DNA from: Mycobacterium sp. URHD0025
GTDB lineage: Bacteria; Actinomycetota; Actinomycetes; Mycobacteriales; Mycobacteriaceae
Length of the DNA: 64,000 nucleotides
NCBI RefSeq assembly: GCF_000426065.1
Contig: NZ_AUEQ01000010.1
Location: forward strand, 107,668 to 171,667
Direction of reading: 5' to 3'
This document shows, piece after piece, positions 19,857 to 34,612 of the stretch. Positions within the stretch are counted from its first letter, which is position 1; the number at the start of each line of letters is the position of its first letter. Both the position numbers and the translations under genes were made by a program. The notes beneath the pieces were generated by a model. The model was not told where the DNA came from. It ran no database searches and saw only the letters and a program-made list of their open reading frames with translations.

Positions 19857-20911
19857 GTCTCTTCGGAGATTCCGGCTTCGTCGAAGGTGGCCATCGAGGC
19901 CAGGGTGGCGATGGCGGCGCGCACGATCGGCAACGCCACCGCGGCACCGGTGCCCTCGCCCAGCCGCATGCCGAGGTCGATGATCGGCTCCAGTCCCAGA
20001 TGCGACAGTGCCAGGCTGTGGGCCGGCTCGGTCGATCGGTGCCCGGCCTGCCACCACTCCCGGGCACCCGGTGCGAACTCCTCGGCCACCAGCGCCGCGG
20101 CCGTCACCACCAAGCCGTCCAGGAGCACCGGCGTGCGGCGCACCGCGGCCTGCGCCAGGAATCCGGCCATGGCCGCCAGATCGGCGCCGCCACACACCCG
20201 CAACAGCCCCAGCGGCTGACGCGTCACGGAGCGGGCCCGGTACAGCGCGTCGCGTACCGCGCCGGCCTTGCGCATCCAGCCTTGGTCGTCGATGCCGGTG
20301 CCCCGTCCCACCACCACGACGGGTTCGGCACCCGTCAGGGCGGCCACCAAAGTCGTTGCCGCCGTGGTATTTCCGATCCCCATGTCGCCGGCGATGAGCA
20401 GATCGGCACCGGCATCGACCTCGTCGTCGGCGATCTGGCGCCCCGCCGCGACGGCAGCCACGGCCTCCTCGGCGCTCAGCGCGTCCTCGATCGCGATGTT
20501 GCCCGAGCCGCGGCGCACCTTGTGGGCGCCGATCGCGGGGGAGGCCGGTTCATCGCAGTCGACGGCGACGTCGGCCACCCGCACGGTGGCCCCGGCCACC
20601 TCGGCCAGCACGTTGATCGCGGCGCCACCGGCGTCGAAGTTGGCCACCATCTGGCCGGTCACCGCCGACGGGAACGCCGATACCCCCGCTGCCGTGACTC
20701 CGTGGTCCGCGGCGAATACCACCACGCGCGCCCGGGTGAGCGGCCGCGGCGGGCAGACGCCCTGGCAGGAGGCTGCCCAGACCGAGAGCTCCTCGAGCCG
20801 GCCCAGCGAGCCCGGCGGCTTGGTGAGCCGCGCCTGACGGACCCGCGCCGCCGCGGCGGCGTCCGCGTCCGGTGCGGTGACCGGGGGAAAGGCCGCATCG
20901 AATTCGGTCAT
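19853..20911 (-). CDS. cobT: nicotinate-nucleotide:dimethylbenzimidazole phosphoribosyltransferase
   Basis: A 352-residue enzyme that makes alpha-ribazole phosphate, the lower-ligand precursor of B12. Seen: [12 protein letters not shown] near residue 30, [18 protein letters not shown], and [12 protein letters not shown], the classic CobT motifs. ATG at 20911 overlaps the cobU stop by 4 bp (ATGA), and its stop overlaps cobS. Length is normal. Confidence 0.95.
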   Translation of the reverse strand: MTEFDAAFPPVTAPDADAAAAARVRQARLTKPPGSLGRLEELSVWAASCQGVCPPRPLTRARVVVFAADHGVTAAGVSAFPSAVTGQMVANFDAGGAAINVLAEVAGATVRVADVAVDCDEPASPAIGAHKVRRGSGNIAIEDALSAEEAVAAVAAGRQIADDEVDAGADLLIAGDMGIGNTTAATTLVAALTGAEPVVVVGRGTGIDDQGWMRKAGAVRDALYRARSVTRQPLGLLRVCGGADLAAMAGFLAQAAVRRTPVLLDGLVVTAAALVAEEFAPGAREWWQAGHRSTEPAHSLALSHLGLEPIIDLGMRLGEGTGAAVALPIVRAAIATLASMATFDEAGISEET

Positions 20912-21450
20912 GACGGCTCCTTCACCGTGAGCGGTTGGCCGGCCACGACCAGCACCACGCGGTCGCACACCGCGGCCAGGCGTTGGTTGACCGTGCCCAG
21001 TTCATCGGCGAACCGGCGTCCCGCCTCGGTGGCGGGGACCACCGTCAGCCCCACCTCGGGGCTCACCAGGACCAGGGGAGCGGTGAATGCGTCCACCGCC
21101 CGCACCAACGCGTCGACTTCGGGGCCCACGGATCCACCGGTCCAGGCGCCGAGGCGGTCCATGGTCGCGGTCAGCCACCCTCCGATGTCGTCGACGAGCG
21201 TTGCGGCGTTCGGTGCGTGCGGGCCTGCAGTCAGGGCCGCCGCCAGATCAGAGGTCTCCACGGTGCGCCAGTGCGCGGGACGACGGGCCTGATGGATGCC
21301 CACGCGGTGCGCCCATGCCGGATCGCTGTCGGCGGCCGGGCCGGTGGCCAGATAACGCACCGGCGCACCGTCCCCGGCGCCATGTGTCACGGCCCCTTCG
21401 GCCCATCGGGACTTGCCAGAGCGGATGCCGCCGAGCACCAGGGTGCGCAC
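20908..21450 (-). CDS. cobU: adenosylcobinamide kinase / guanylyltransferase
   Basis: A 180-residue bifunctional enzyme that phosphorylates adenosylcobinamide and attaches GMP. P-loop GGIRSGKS at residues 8-15; a [10 protein letters not shown] strand and [11 protein letters not shown] follow the family pattern, and [14 protein letters not shown] is the C-terminal signature. GTG at 21450. In M. tuberculosis cobU (Rv0254c) lies elsewhere, so here the late B12 genes are gathered in one operon. 23 bp after the DUF3043 gene. Confidence 0.92.
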   Translation of the reverse strand: MRTLVLGGIRSGKSRWAEGAVTHGAGDGAPVRYLATGPAADSDPAWAHRVGIHQARRPAHWRTVETSDLAAALTAGPHAPNAATLVDDIGGWLTATMDRLGAWTGGSVGPEVDALVRAVDAFTAPLVLVSPEVGLTVVPATEAGRRFADELGTVNQRLAAVCDRVVLVVAGQPLTVKEPS

Positions 21451-21473
21451 GCCTCAGGCCGCCTGAAACGGCA

Positions 21474-22178
21474 TCAAGAGATCTTGGCGCCGCGGTCGAC
21501 CACCGGCCGCGGTGCGCGCATACGGCGCAGCTGCGACGCCCGGCTGGCCGCGTAAAGTCCGAGTTTCCAACCGCTTTCGGTGTTATCGGGGAACTTCTCG
21601 TCCACCATGTGGTTCACCTTGCGACCCACGAGCAACCCGTCGATCAGCATGATGACGACCAGAATCAGCATCGCGTAGGACAGGATCTGCTGGAACTTCA
21701 GCGACGGCAGCGCGAGCATGAAGAAGATCATCGCCAGAGCGGCGGGCATGAACAGGCCCAGCACGTTGCGGCGGGAGTCGACGATGTCGCGGACGTAGCG
21801 ACGCACCGGCCCCTTGTCGCGCGGCAGCAGGTAGGACTCGTCACCGGCCATCATCTTCTCGCGGCGGTCGGCCATGTCGGCGCGGCGGGTCAGCCGCTCG
21901 ATCTTGCGCTCTTCCTTGGACAGCTTGGGCCCGCGCAGCTCCTTGCGGCGCTGACGTGCCTCGGCGGCGGTCAGCGGCGCCGGGGCGACCGGGCCGCGCC
22001 GCTTGGCGGCCTCGCTGCGTTTGGGCGTCGGCCTGCCCTTGGGGGCGGTACCAGCTGGGGCACCGCCGGCCTGCGTCGAATCGGCAGAACGTGACCCGGC
22101 GTCGCCATCGACGTTCGTGACCTGGTCGGTCACGGCAGGTTCGCCTTCGTTGTCCTTCTTACGGCCCAGCAGCTTCAC
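21474..22178 (-). CDS. DUF3043 membrane protein (Rv2206 type)
   Basis: A 234-residue protein with a long basic, Lys/Arg/Ala-rich cytoplasmic N-terminal half (KLSKEERKIERLTRR, DRREKMMAGDESYLLP) and two membrane helices at about 140-180 (FMPAALAMIFFMLALP; YAMLILVVIMLIDGLLVG). The pattern is DUF3043, conserved across Actinobacteria; function unknown. GTG at 22178 (GTG-AAG-CTG) gives the typical start; the frame is open further to 22328 without a good signal. Upstream in M. tuberculosis lies a glycerate kinase-like gene (Rv2205c), absent here. Confidence 0.85.
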   Translation of the reverse strand: MKLLGRKKDNEGEPAVTDQVTNVDGDAGSRSADSTQAGGAPAGTAPKGRPTPKRSEAAKRRGPVAPAPLTAAEARQRRKELRGPKLSKEERKIERLTRRADMADRREKMMAGDESYLLPRDKGPVRRYVRDIVDSRRNVLGLFMPAALAMIFFMLALPSLKFQQILSYAMLILVVIMLIDGLLVGRKVNHMVDEKFPDNTESGWKLGLYAASRASQLRRMRAPRPVVDRGAKIS

Positions 22179-22357
22179 GCCAGCCAGGTTACTGCCCGCC
22201 GCAGGTGGCCTGGTCACATGCCCCGGGCCTGTGGATAAGTCGGGAATAGCGGCCGAACAAGGTACCGTTGAGGTAGTAGACGCGCGGCACGTCCACGCGT
22301 TTCCTGTGTACTTCAGCTGTACCGGCATCAGTGATGCCCAAGGGCTTAGGGAGAGCT

Positions 22358-22714
22358 ATGACTGTTCAGGACGCCACCACCACCGAAACCCACGGTGTGA
22401 CCCTGTCCGACGCTGCGGCGACGAAGGCGAAGGCGCTGCTGGACCAGGAAGGTCGCGACGACCTCGCGCTGCGTATCGCGGTTCAGCCCGGTGGCTGCGC
22501 CGGCCTGCGCTACAACCTGTTCTTCGACGATCGCGCCCTCGACGGTGACCTCACTGCCGAGTTCGGCGGTGTGAAGCTGGTCGTGGACCGGATGAGCGCA
22601 CCGTATGTGCAGGGCGCCACCATCGACTTCGTCGACTCCATCGAGAAGCAGGGCTTCACGATCGACAACCCGAACGCCACCGGCTCCTGCGCCTGCGGCG
22701 ACTCCTTCAACTGA
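22358..22714 (+). CDS. iron-sulfur cluster carrier of the HesB/IscA/ErpA family
   Basis: A 118-residue A-type Fe-S carrier that takes clusters to target apoproteins. The three conserved cysteines are C47 (GGCAGL), C111 and C113 (SCACGDSF). ATG at 22358 has AGGGAGAG 5 nt upstream. Corresponds to Rv2204c. Likely clients close by include LipA and the Rieske protein, but that is only inference from position. Transcription probably ends in the palindrome at 22728-22751. Confidence 0.93.
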   Translation: MTVQDATTTETHGVTLSDAAATKAKALLDQEGRDDLALRIAVQPGGCAGLRYNLFFDDRALDGDLTAEFGGVKLVVDRMSAPYVQGATIDFVDSIEKQGFTIDNPNATGSCACGDSFN

Positions 22715-22727
22715 CGTGAGCCGGCGG

Positions 22728-22751
22728 CCGGCGGTCAGTACTGACCGCCGG
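22728..22751. terminator. perfect 24-nt palindrome, bidirectional terminator candidate
   Basis: CCGGCGGTCAGT at 22728-22739 followed by its exact reverse complement to 22751. It sits between the convergent IscA-type gene and the Rv2203-type gene, whose stop codon (22735-22737) lies inside the left arm. No T-run; the dyad and convergent placement argue for a shared terminator. Confidence 0.5.
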
Positions 22752-23361
22752 TGCGCAGCACGTACGAGCACACCAGAACCTGCTCGCTTTTCCCGTCTTT
22801 CTTGACCAGAAGCTGAGCCACGCCCTGTTGTTCCTCATCGACCGGGCGCTGTCCGCGTGCGGACCCTCCGGCCGGCGCGACCCGCATGGTGAACAGCAGC
22901 TGTGCCTGCGTGGTGGACCACGGCACGTTCGCGTCGATGCCCGTCACCTCGACCTGGCTGAACTGCTTACGGAATGCGTCACTGGCCAGACCTGCCACCG
23001 CGAGATCGGCCTTGCGGTCTTTCACCCCGTCGTACAGACCGCACAGTGTGTGCCGTGCAACGGTTTCGTCATCCCCGGCCAGCAGCGCATCGAGGTACTC
23101 CTGGATCGCGGCCTGGGCCCGGGCGTCGGAGACCACCACCGGCGCAGCCGGACCGCGGCGCCCGGTGACCAGCACCGCGGTCAACACGCCCGCGAGCGCC
23201 GCCACGACCAGCACACCCGCCAGAATCTTGGGCCAGCGCCGCCGCGTCGGGTACGGCACCGGAGGCGGCAGCGTCCCGGGATATGCGGACTGTGTGGGCG
23301 ACACCTGCTCGGGATACAGCTGAGGCGGAGTCTGCTCGGGGTACTGGTAAGAACCAGTCAT
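22735..23361 (-). CDS. Pro-rich single-pass membrane protein (Rv2203 type)
   Basis: A 208-residue protein: cytoplasmic Pro/Tyr/Gln-rich N-terminus (about 1-42), RRRWPK membrane stop, one helix (about 45-66), and an exported domain of about 130 residues (AAIQEYLDALLAGDDETVARHTLCGLYDG...) that resembles the NTF2-like/DUF4878 domains of mycobacterial membrane proteins. Function unknown. ATG at 23361. Two Cys in the exported part could form a disulfide. Confidence 0.8.
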   Translation of the reverse strand: MTGSYQYPEQTPPQLYPEQVSPTQSAYPGTLPPPVPYPTRRRWPKILAGVLVVAALAGVLTAVLVTGRRGPAAPVVVSDARAQAAIQEYLDALLAGDDETVARHTLCGLYDGVKDRKADLAVAGLASDAFRKQFSQVEVTGIDANVPWSTTQAQLLFTMRVAPAGGSARGQRPVDEEQQGVAQLLVKKDGKSEQVLVCSYVLRTGGQY

Positions 23362-23528
23362 TAATTGGCGCTCCCCGCGTGATCTGGAGGTTGGTCAGCC
23401 GTCTACGGTGACCGGGAATACGGTTATACGCAGGTTAGCGCAACCCGATGACGTGCGACTGTGCGCGCAGAGCGCTGACAGGCCGCGCGGGTACTGTTAT
23501 GTAGCCGACTTAACGAAATGAGGGGTGA

Positions 23529-24509
<981 letters not shown>

Positions 24510-24563
24510 TCCCGCCGGCCTGACACCCGGGGCGGCTCTGGGCCTGAAAGGGCCTAGAGCTGC

Positions 24564-26558
24564 CTACAGCTGCACCGGGTAATGCGGCTCCTTGATCTGG
24601 GGCGTCACGCTGTGCTCCACGAAGATCGCATGCCACAGCATGAAGATCAGCACCGTCCAGAGCCGGCGGCTGTGATCGCTGACCCCGTTGCGATGCTCGT
24701 CGAGCATGGTGCGCACCGTGGACCGATCGATGAAATCGTCCGTTTGTGACGACGCCGTCATGGAGTAGGCCCAGTCCATCAGCTCACCGGACCGCAGCCA
24801 GTGCCGGATCGGCACCGGAAAGCCCAGCTTCGGCCGGTTGAGCACATGGGCCGGGACGATCGGCTCCAGCGCCCGGCGCAAGGCGTACTTGGTCGTCGAG
24901 CGGGTGATCTTCTGATCGACCGGCAGCCGGGAAGCCACCGCGAACACCTCGGGATCCAGGAACGGCACCCGCAACTCCAGCGAGTTGGCCATGGTCATCT
25001 TGTCGGCCTTGACCAGGATGTCGCCGCGCAGCCAGGTGAACAGATCGATGTGCTGCATACGCGCCACCGGATCCCAGCCCTGCGATGCCGCGTACACCGG
25101 GGCGGTGACGTCGGTGTGCGTCCACTCCGGGCGGAAGCCGGGCAGCACCGCGCGCAACTGATCGTCCGAGAAGCTGCGGGCATTGCCGTAGTAGCGCTCC
25201 TCGAGCGTCAGCGAGCCGCGATGCAGCAGGCTCTTGCCCCGCATGCCCTCCGGCAACGGCTTCGATGCCTTACCCAGCGACTTGCGCACAGGCCGCGGCA
25301 GATAGTCGAACGGCCGCAGCGACAAGGGTTCCCGGTAGATGGTGTAGCCGCCGAACAGCTCGTCGGCGCCCTCACCCGACAGCACGACCTTGACGTGTTT
25401 GCGCGCCTCACGGGCGATGAAGAACAACGGCACCAGGGCCGGATCGGCCACCGGCTCATCCAGGTACCAGACGATCTCGGGCAGCGCCTCGACGAACTCG
25501 GCCGGGCTCACCACCTTGGCGACGTGCCGCGCGCCGATCGCCTCTGCAGAGGCCACGGCCACGTCGACCTCGGAGAAACCCTCACGCTCGAAGCCGGTGG
25601 TGAACGTGATCAACCGGGGATTGTGACGCATCGCCAGCGCGGCGATGGCCGTCGAGTCGATCCCCCCGGACAGGAACGCACCCACCGTCACATCGGCGCG
25701 CATGTGCTTGGCCACGGAATCCTCGAGCGCGGCAGTGATCTCGTCGTAACGGGCCTGGTCGCCGCCCTTGACGAACGGCACCGCGTTGAATTTCGGGACG
25801 AAGTAGCGCGTCACCTCGGGGCGGGCGCCAGGCTTGAACCGCGCGTAACTGCCCGACTCCAGCCTGCGGATTCCCCGGTGCAGCGTCTCCGGCTCGGGCA
25901 CGTACTGCAGCACCGTGTAGTGCTGCACGGCGCGCTCGTCGATGTTGAGGTCGAAACCCAGCGCCAGGTCCGCATCCTGGGCCAGGTCGAGCAGGCACTT
26001 CTTCTCGCTACCCACCGCCGTGCCGCCCGGCCCGGTCGCCATGAACAGCGGCTTGATGCCGAAAGGGTCCCTGGCGCAGAACATTTCACGCTCGACGGTG
26101 TCCCACAACGCGAACGCGAACATGCCCCGGAGGCGATTCAGCGCCTCAGTGCCCCAGTAGTGGTAGGCCGCGACGATGGCCTCGCCGTCGCCGTCGGTGT
26201 GAAATACCGCACCGTGTTCGGAACGCAACACTTCGCGCAGTTCGACGTAGTTGTAGATCTCGCCGTTGAACACCAGCACGTAGCGGTCCGGGGCTTCGGC
26301 GGGCCCCCAGCGCAGCGGCTGATGGCTGTGCGCGATGTCGATGATCGACAGCCGGTTGAAGCCGAGGACCACGGTGCCGTCGTGTCCGTCGCCGTCGGTC
26401 CAGGTGCCGGGCTCGTCGGGACCCCGGTGACGCATCAGGTGGGAAGCGTTCGCCACCGCGTCGGCCAGCCTCGATCCAGCTTCGGGGGAGATGTCACCCC
26501 GGGTGGTTTCGGGGTTGGTCTCGGTAGGGGCAGTTACCAGGGCGAGCAGTCCGCACAC
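24564..26558 (-). CDS. asnB: asparagine synthetase (glutamine-hydrolysing)
   Basis: A 664-residue enzyme amidating aspartate with glutamine nitrogen. GTG at 26558 puts the nucleophile Cys at residue 2 (VCGLLALV), as the class II glutaminase domain requires; a longer frame to 26699 would bury it. HRGPDEPGTW, FNGEIYNYVELRE and FARDPFGIKPLF-type motifs make the amidotransferase half; the synthetase P-loop FLSGGIDST is at about residue 294, and YTIYREPL follows. The M. tuberculosis mutant phenotype of asnB includes sensitivity to stresses and lysozyme-type cell-wall effects (memory, unsure). Divergent from ctaC. Confidence 0.95.
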   Translation of the reverse strand: MCGLLALVTAPTETNPETTRGDISPEAGSRLADAVANASHLMRHRGPDEPGTWTDGDGHDGTVVLGFNRLSIIDIAHSHQPLRWGPAEAPDRYVLVFNGEIYNYVELREVLRSEHGAVFHTDGDGEAIVAAYHYWGTEALNRLRGMFAFALWDTVEREMFCARDPFGIKPLFMATGPGGTAVGSEKKCLLDLAQDADLALGFDLNIDERAVQHYTVLQYVPEPETLHRGIRRLESGSYARFKPGARPEVTRYFVPKFNAVPFVKGGDQARYDEITAALEDSVAKHMRADVTVGAFLSGGIDSTAIAALAMRHNPRLITFTTGFEREGFSEVDVAVASAEAIGARHVAKVVSPAEFVEALPEIVWYLDEPVADPALVPLFFIAREARKHVKVVLSGEGADELFGGYTIYREPLSLRPFDYLPRPVRKSLGKASKPLPEGMRGKSLLHRGSLTLEERYYGNARSFSDDQLRAVLPGFRPEWTHTDVTAPVYAASQGWDPVARMQHIDLFTWLRGDILVKADKMTMANSLELRVPFLDPEVFAVASRLPVDQKITRSTTKYALRRALEPIVPAHVLNRPKLGFPVPIRHWLRSGELMDWAYSMTASSQTDDFIDRSTVRTMLDEHRNGVSDHSRRLWTVLIFMLWHAIFVEHSVTPQIKEPHYPVQL

Positions 26559-26663
26559 CGCGCCAGTATGTCTGATCCGACGGGTCCCGAGACCACCGCC
26601 CGGGCCGTTGCACCAGTCGCCGGGTCCCCGTCGCGACGCCATTCCCGAGTCGCTTCGCTCCCG

Positions 26664-26693
26664 TGGACCGGCGTGGTCTACGCTGCGTAGTAT
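26664..26693 (+). promoter_or_regulatory. candidate promoter for ctaC
   Basis: TGGACC at 26664-26669 and TAGTAT at 26688-26693 are separated by 18 bp and lie 54 bp before the ctaC GTG. The -10 is good for a housekeeping sigma factor; the -35 is a partial match. Position in the asnB-ctaC divergent interval supports it, but it is a by-eye prediction. Confidence 0.3.
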
Positions 26694-26747
26694 TCGCAAA
26701 ACAACGACCGGTCGCGGTCGCGAAATACCGATCTAGGAGGCGCCAAC

Positions 26748-27785
26748 GTGACACCTCGCGGGCTTAAGACGGTGGCCCGAGCGGCGTTGTTGACAATTGT
26801 CTTGGGTGGCTCGGCGCTCTTGCTGAGCGGCTGCAGCTGGCAGGACGCACTCGCGCTCGGCTGGCCGACCGGGATCACCCCGGAGGGCAAACTCAACCGA
26901 GAGTTGTGGATCGGCTCGGTGATTGCCTCCTTCGTGGTCGGCGCCATCGTGTGGGCCCTGATCTTCTGGTCGAGCGCCTTCCACCGGAAGAAGAAGGGCG
27001 ACACCGAGTTGCCGCGCCAGTTCGGCTACAACATGCCGCTGGAGCTGGTGCTGACGGTCATCCCGTTCCTCATCATCTCGGTGCTGTTCTACTTCACCGT
27101 GGTGGTCCAGGAGCGCATGCTGCACAAGGACCCCAACCCTGAGGTCGTCATCGACGTGACCGCCTTCCAGTGGAACTGGAAGTTCGGCTACCAGAAGATC
27201 GACTACGCCGACGGCTCGTTCGATTACGACGGTGCCGACGCTGCGCGCAAGTCCGCGATGACGTCCAAGCCCGAGGGTAAAGACGCGCACGGCAAGGAGC
27301 GCGTCGGCGCGGTGCACGGCATCAACCCCGAGGACCGCACCTACCTGAACTTCGACAAGATCGAAACACTGGGCAGCTCCACCGAGATCCCGGTGCTCGT
27401 GCTCCCGGCGGGTAAGCGCATCGAGTTCCAGCTGAACTCCGCGGACGTGATCCACGGATTCTGGGTGCCCGAATTCCTCTTCAAGCGCGACGTGATGCCC
27501 GATCCCGTGGCCAACCATTCGGACCACATCTTCCAGGTCAGCAAGATCGAGCAGACCGGTGCGTTCGTCGGCCGCTGCACCGAGATGTGCGGCACCTACC
27601 ACTCGATGATGAACTTCGAGGTCCGGGTCGTCGAACCCAATGACTTCAAGGCCTACATCGATCAGCGCAACGCCGGCAAGACCAATGCCGAGGCGTTGGC
27701 GGCCATCAACCAGGAGCCGTTGGCCGTCACCACGCACCCGTTCGATACCCGGCGCGGTGAGCAGGCACCGCAGGCGAGCAAGTAG
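26748..27785 (+). CDS. ctaC: cytochrome aa3 oxidase subunit II
   Basis: A 345-residue CuA-bearing subunit of the bcc-aa3 supercomplex. Lipoprotein signal with Cys29 (LLLSGC), two membrane helices (about 50-72 and 95-120), then the periplasmic cupredoxin. CuA ligands: His236 (VIHGFW), Cys277, Cys281, His285 and Met288 in [12 protein letters not shown], all present. An insertion of about 50 residues ([11 protein letters not shown]...) between the QWNWKFGY strand and the rest is typical of actinobacterial CtaC. GTG at 26748 is preceded by AGGAGG (26735-26740). Followed 12 bp later by ctaF. Confidence 0.97.
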   Translation: MTPRGLKTVARAALLTIVLGGSALLLSGCSWQDALALGWPTGITPEGKLNRELWIGSVIASFVVGAIVWALIFWSSAFHRKKKGDTELPRQFGYNMPLELVLTVIPFLIISVLFYFTVVVQERMLHKDPNPEVVIDVTAFQWNWKFGYQKIDYADGSFDYDGADAARKSAMTSKPEGKDAHGKERVGAVHGINPEDRTYLNFDKIETLGSSTEIPVLVLPAGKRIEFQLNSADVIHGFWVPEFLFKRDVMPDPVANHSDHIFQVSKIEQTGAFVGRCTEMCGTYHSMMNFEVRVVEPNDFKAYIDQRNAGKTNAEALAAINQEPLAVTTHPFDTRRGEQAPQASK

Positions 27786-28217
<432 letters not shown>

Positions 28218-28231
28218 CCCGTCCTGACGCC

Positions 28232-28263
28232 CCGATTGTGGCCTTGCTCAAGGTCACAATCGG
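28232..28263 (+). terminator. hairpin after ctaF
   Basis: CCGATTGTGGCCTTG (28232-28246) pairs with CAAGGTCACAATCGG (28249-28263), 15 bp with one G-U pair in RNA and a very short loop. It lies 15 bp after the ctaF stop and 137 bp before mmpS3. No T-run. Probable terminator or attenuator of ctaC-ctaF. Confidence 0.5.
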
Positions 28264-28400
28264 AGCGTCACTTCATCCGCCACCGGCAGCGCCGGACTCG
28301 CCGCGATCATCTCGTTCGGTAATGTTGCCGGGGCACTGTCACCAGCGAAGGTTTCGTTCGCTCCGCGTGGCAGTGAAGTTGTCGAGAAGGATAGGCGTAG

Positions 28401-29276
28401 ATGAGCGGGCCGAATCCCCCGGAACCGGGTGCCTCCGGTTCTGATTTGCCGGATCAACCCGGAAAACACTCTGCACCCGAGGAGCCGACTGAGGTAGCCG
28501 GCGCCGACGCGGATGGCGGCGACACAGAGTTCTACTCACAGGCGTACTCCGCGCCGGAGTCGGAGCAGTTCACCAGCGGGCCGTACGTGCCTGCAGACGT
28601 GGCGCTCTATGACTACGACGACTACGACCCGGCGACCGAACTCGTCGATACCGCCCCGCCGCCGCGCTGGCCGTGGGTGGTCGGTGTCACGGCCATCATC
28701 GCGGCCGTCGCCCTGGTGGCCTCGGTGGCCGTTCTGGTGACCCGGGACGACGACACCTCCAACCTGGCGACCCCGCGGCCGAGCACCACCACGTCGGCGC
28801 CCCCGGTGCAGGACGAGATCACGACGACGACTCCGCCGCCACCCCCGCCTCCGCCGCCGCCCAGCTCGGAGGAGCTACCGCCTCCGCCGCCCCCGGAGAC
28901 CGTCACGGTCACCGAGCCGCCACCGCCCCCACCTGCCGGCGAGCCGCCCCCGCCCGCTCCGAGCCCCACGACGGCCCCACCGACCACGACCACGACGCAT
29001 GCAGGGCCACGGCAGGTCACCTATTCGGTGACGGGCACCAAGGCGCCGGGTGACATCATCACGATCACCTACGTCGACGGGAACGGAAACCGCCGCACCC
29101 TGCGCAACGTGTACATCCCGTGGACCTTCACGATGACCCCGATCTCCAACTCGGACGTGGGTTCCGTCGAGGCGTCCAGCTTGTTCCTGGTCAGCCGGCT
29201 GAACTGCTCGATCACGGCCAGTGACGGGACAGTGCTGTCCTCGAACGCCAACAACTCCGCACAGACTGCCTGCTGA
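28401..29276 (+). CDS. mmpS3: MmpS3-like membrane protein
   Basis: A 291-residue protein: acidic N-terminal cytoplasmic region (about 1-90), one membrane helix (about 93-112), a long Pro/Thr/Glu stalk with runs of Pro (about 135-205), then a C-terminal MmpS domain ([29 protein letters not shown] and [10 protein letters not shown]). MmpS proteins often partner MmpL transporters, but MmpS3 is an orphan without an mmpL beside it, as here. The Pro stalk probably spans the wall space. ATG at 28401; its stop overlaps the next start (TGATG). Confidence 0.9.
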   Translation: MSGPNPPEPGASGSDLPDQPGKHSAPEEPTEVAGADADGGDTEFYSQAYSAPESEQFTSGPYVPADVALYDYDDYDPATELVDTAPPPRWPWVVGVTAIIAAVALVASVAVLVTRDDDTSNLATPRPSTTTSAPPVQDEITTTTPPPPPPPPPPSSEELPPPPPPETVTVTEPPPPPPAGEPPPPAPSPTTAPPTTTTTHAGPRQVTYSVTGTKAPGDIITITYVDGNGNRRTLRNVYIPWTFTMTPISNSDVGSVEASSLFLVSRLNCSITASDGTVLSSNANNSAQTAC

Positions 29277-29860
29277 TGTCCGGGCCGATCGGCGAACTCG
29301 ACACCACCGACCGGGTATTGCTGGGAGCCTGTGCCGCGGTGTGGCTGGCTGCGCTCGGTGCCGGCGTGGCCGCCGTCGTCGCCCTGGTAGATCTGGGCCG
29401 CAGTCATCCGCAGGGCGCCGAGAGCGCTGACACTCCATGGGTGCTCTACACCGTGATCGGCCTGTCCGTGGTGGTGATCGCCGGGGCCGTGCCGCTGCTG
29501 CTGCGCGCCCGGGCTCAAGCAGACAACCGGCAGCAGCCCGGACGCCGGCCTCAGCCGCCGGCCCGCTCACCGCGCCCGATTTCAGGCAGCTACCGTGCCG
29601 CGCCGGTGGCGATGAGCCGCTACACCGCGGGCAGCGCTGCCACCGCCGCCGTGGAGGCGGTGTGGCTGCGGTTCACCCTCGCGGTCGTCTGCGCCGTCGG
29701 TGCGGGGACCGCGACAATCGGGCTGGCCACCTATCTCATGGCCACCGGAAGCAATGTGGCGGCCTGGTGCCTCTATGGCCTGGCCGGCGTCATCACCGCT
29801 GCCCTCGTGGCGCTGCTGATCGTCGCGCTGCGCCGGCTGGACACCCTGTCGGCCTCCTGA
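29276..29860 (+). CDS. DUF2561 membrane protein (Rv2197c type)
   Basis: A 194-residue protein with four predicted helices (about 15-38, 52-76, 123-145, 155-180) and a Pro/Arg-rich cytoplasmic loop between the second and third. Start overlaps the mmpS3 stop by one base (TGATG at 29274-29278), so they are translationally coupled. Its conserved place between mmpS3 and qcrB suggests, but does not show, a role linked to the respiratory complex or envelope. Confidence 0.83.
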   Translation: MSGPIGELDTTDRVLLGACAAVWLAALGAGVAAVVALVDLGRSHPQGAESADTPWVLYTVIGLSVVVIAGAVPLLLRARAQADNRQQPGRRPQPPARSPRPISGSYRAAPVAMSRYTAGSAATAAVEAVWLRFTLAVVCAVGAGTATIGLATYLMATGSNVAAWCLYGLAGVITAALVALLIVALRRLDTLSAS

Positions 29861-29990
29861 GTCGACGTTCACGCGGCATCGGTCTTCAGCCCAACGGCGG
29901 GACGCGTCCGCCGACTATCTCTCCGCCATCCGTGCCATCGTTGCCGGCACTACCACTGCGGTCGGTCCAGAGCAGCAGGCCGCCCCGCCG

Positions 29991-30052
29991 CATCGAGATT
30001 GCACGCAGGGACGACATCGGCATCGGATTTGTCCCTGCCTGCAATTTCGATG
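29991..30052. repeat. inverted repeat, 22-bp arms
   Basis: Arms 29991-30012 (CATCGAGATTGCACGCAGGGAC) are not quoted in full elsewhere; the right arm 30031-30052 is the reverse complement with two mismatches, separated by an 18-nt loop. It precedes the terminator hairpin at 30075-30123 in a gene-free gap. Could be a second terminator, a processed RNA structure or the remnant of a small element. The whole gap 29861-30161 otherwise holds only a short GGCGGGACGCGTCCGCC dyad near 29915. Confidence 0.75.
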
Positions 30053-30074
30053 ATCGTCGATCCACCGGCTGCAC

Positions 30075-30123
30075 ATAAAACAATCGCCGCAACCTCTCGA
30101 GGAGGTTGCGGCGATTGTTTTAT
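30075..30123. terminator. bidirectional intrinsic terminator between DUF2561 gene and qcrB
   Basis: A perfect 22-bp stem: arm 30075-30096, loop TCGAG (30097-30101), arm 30102-30123. The outer ends are ATAAAACAAT and ATTGTTTTAT, so an A/T-rich tract flanks the GC stem on both sides and can serve transcripts from either direction. It lies between the convergent DUF2561 and qcrB genes. This is the clearest terminator in the window. Confidence 0.88.
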
Positions 30124-30161
30124 CTACGACGGCAGCGCCGTCAGTCGAGCTAGGGGAGTGG

Positions 30162-34547
<4,386 letters not shown>

Positions 34548-34612
34548 TCAAACGTGTCGCCTTCGGTCGGCGTGGCCCCGGGCACAAATGCACGCAGAGA
34601 TAGCATTCGGCG

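Noticed and set aside
24801..26690. Very long antisense open frame across asnB
   Set aside because: Same GC effect; composition is Arg/His/Gln/Asp-rich with no recognisable fold, and the sense gene is a full asparagine synthetase.
28800..28960. CCGCCGCC-type tandem repeats in mmpS3
   Set aside because: They code the poly-Pro stalk; treated as protein low complexity, not a separate DNA element.
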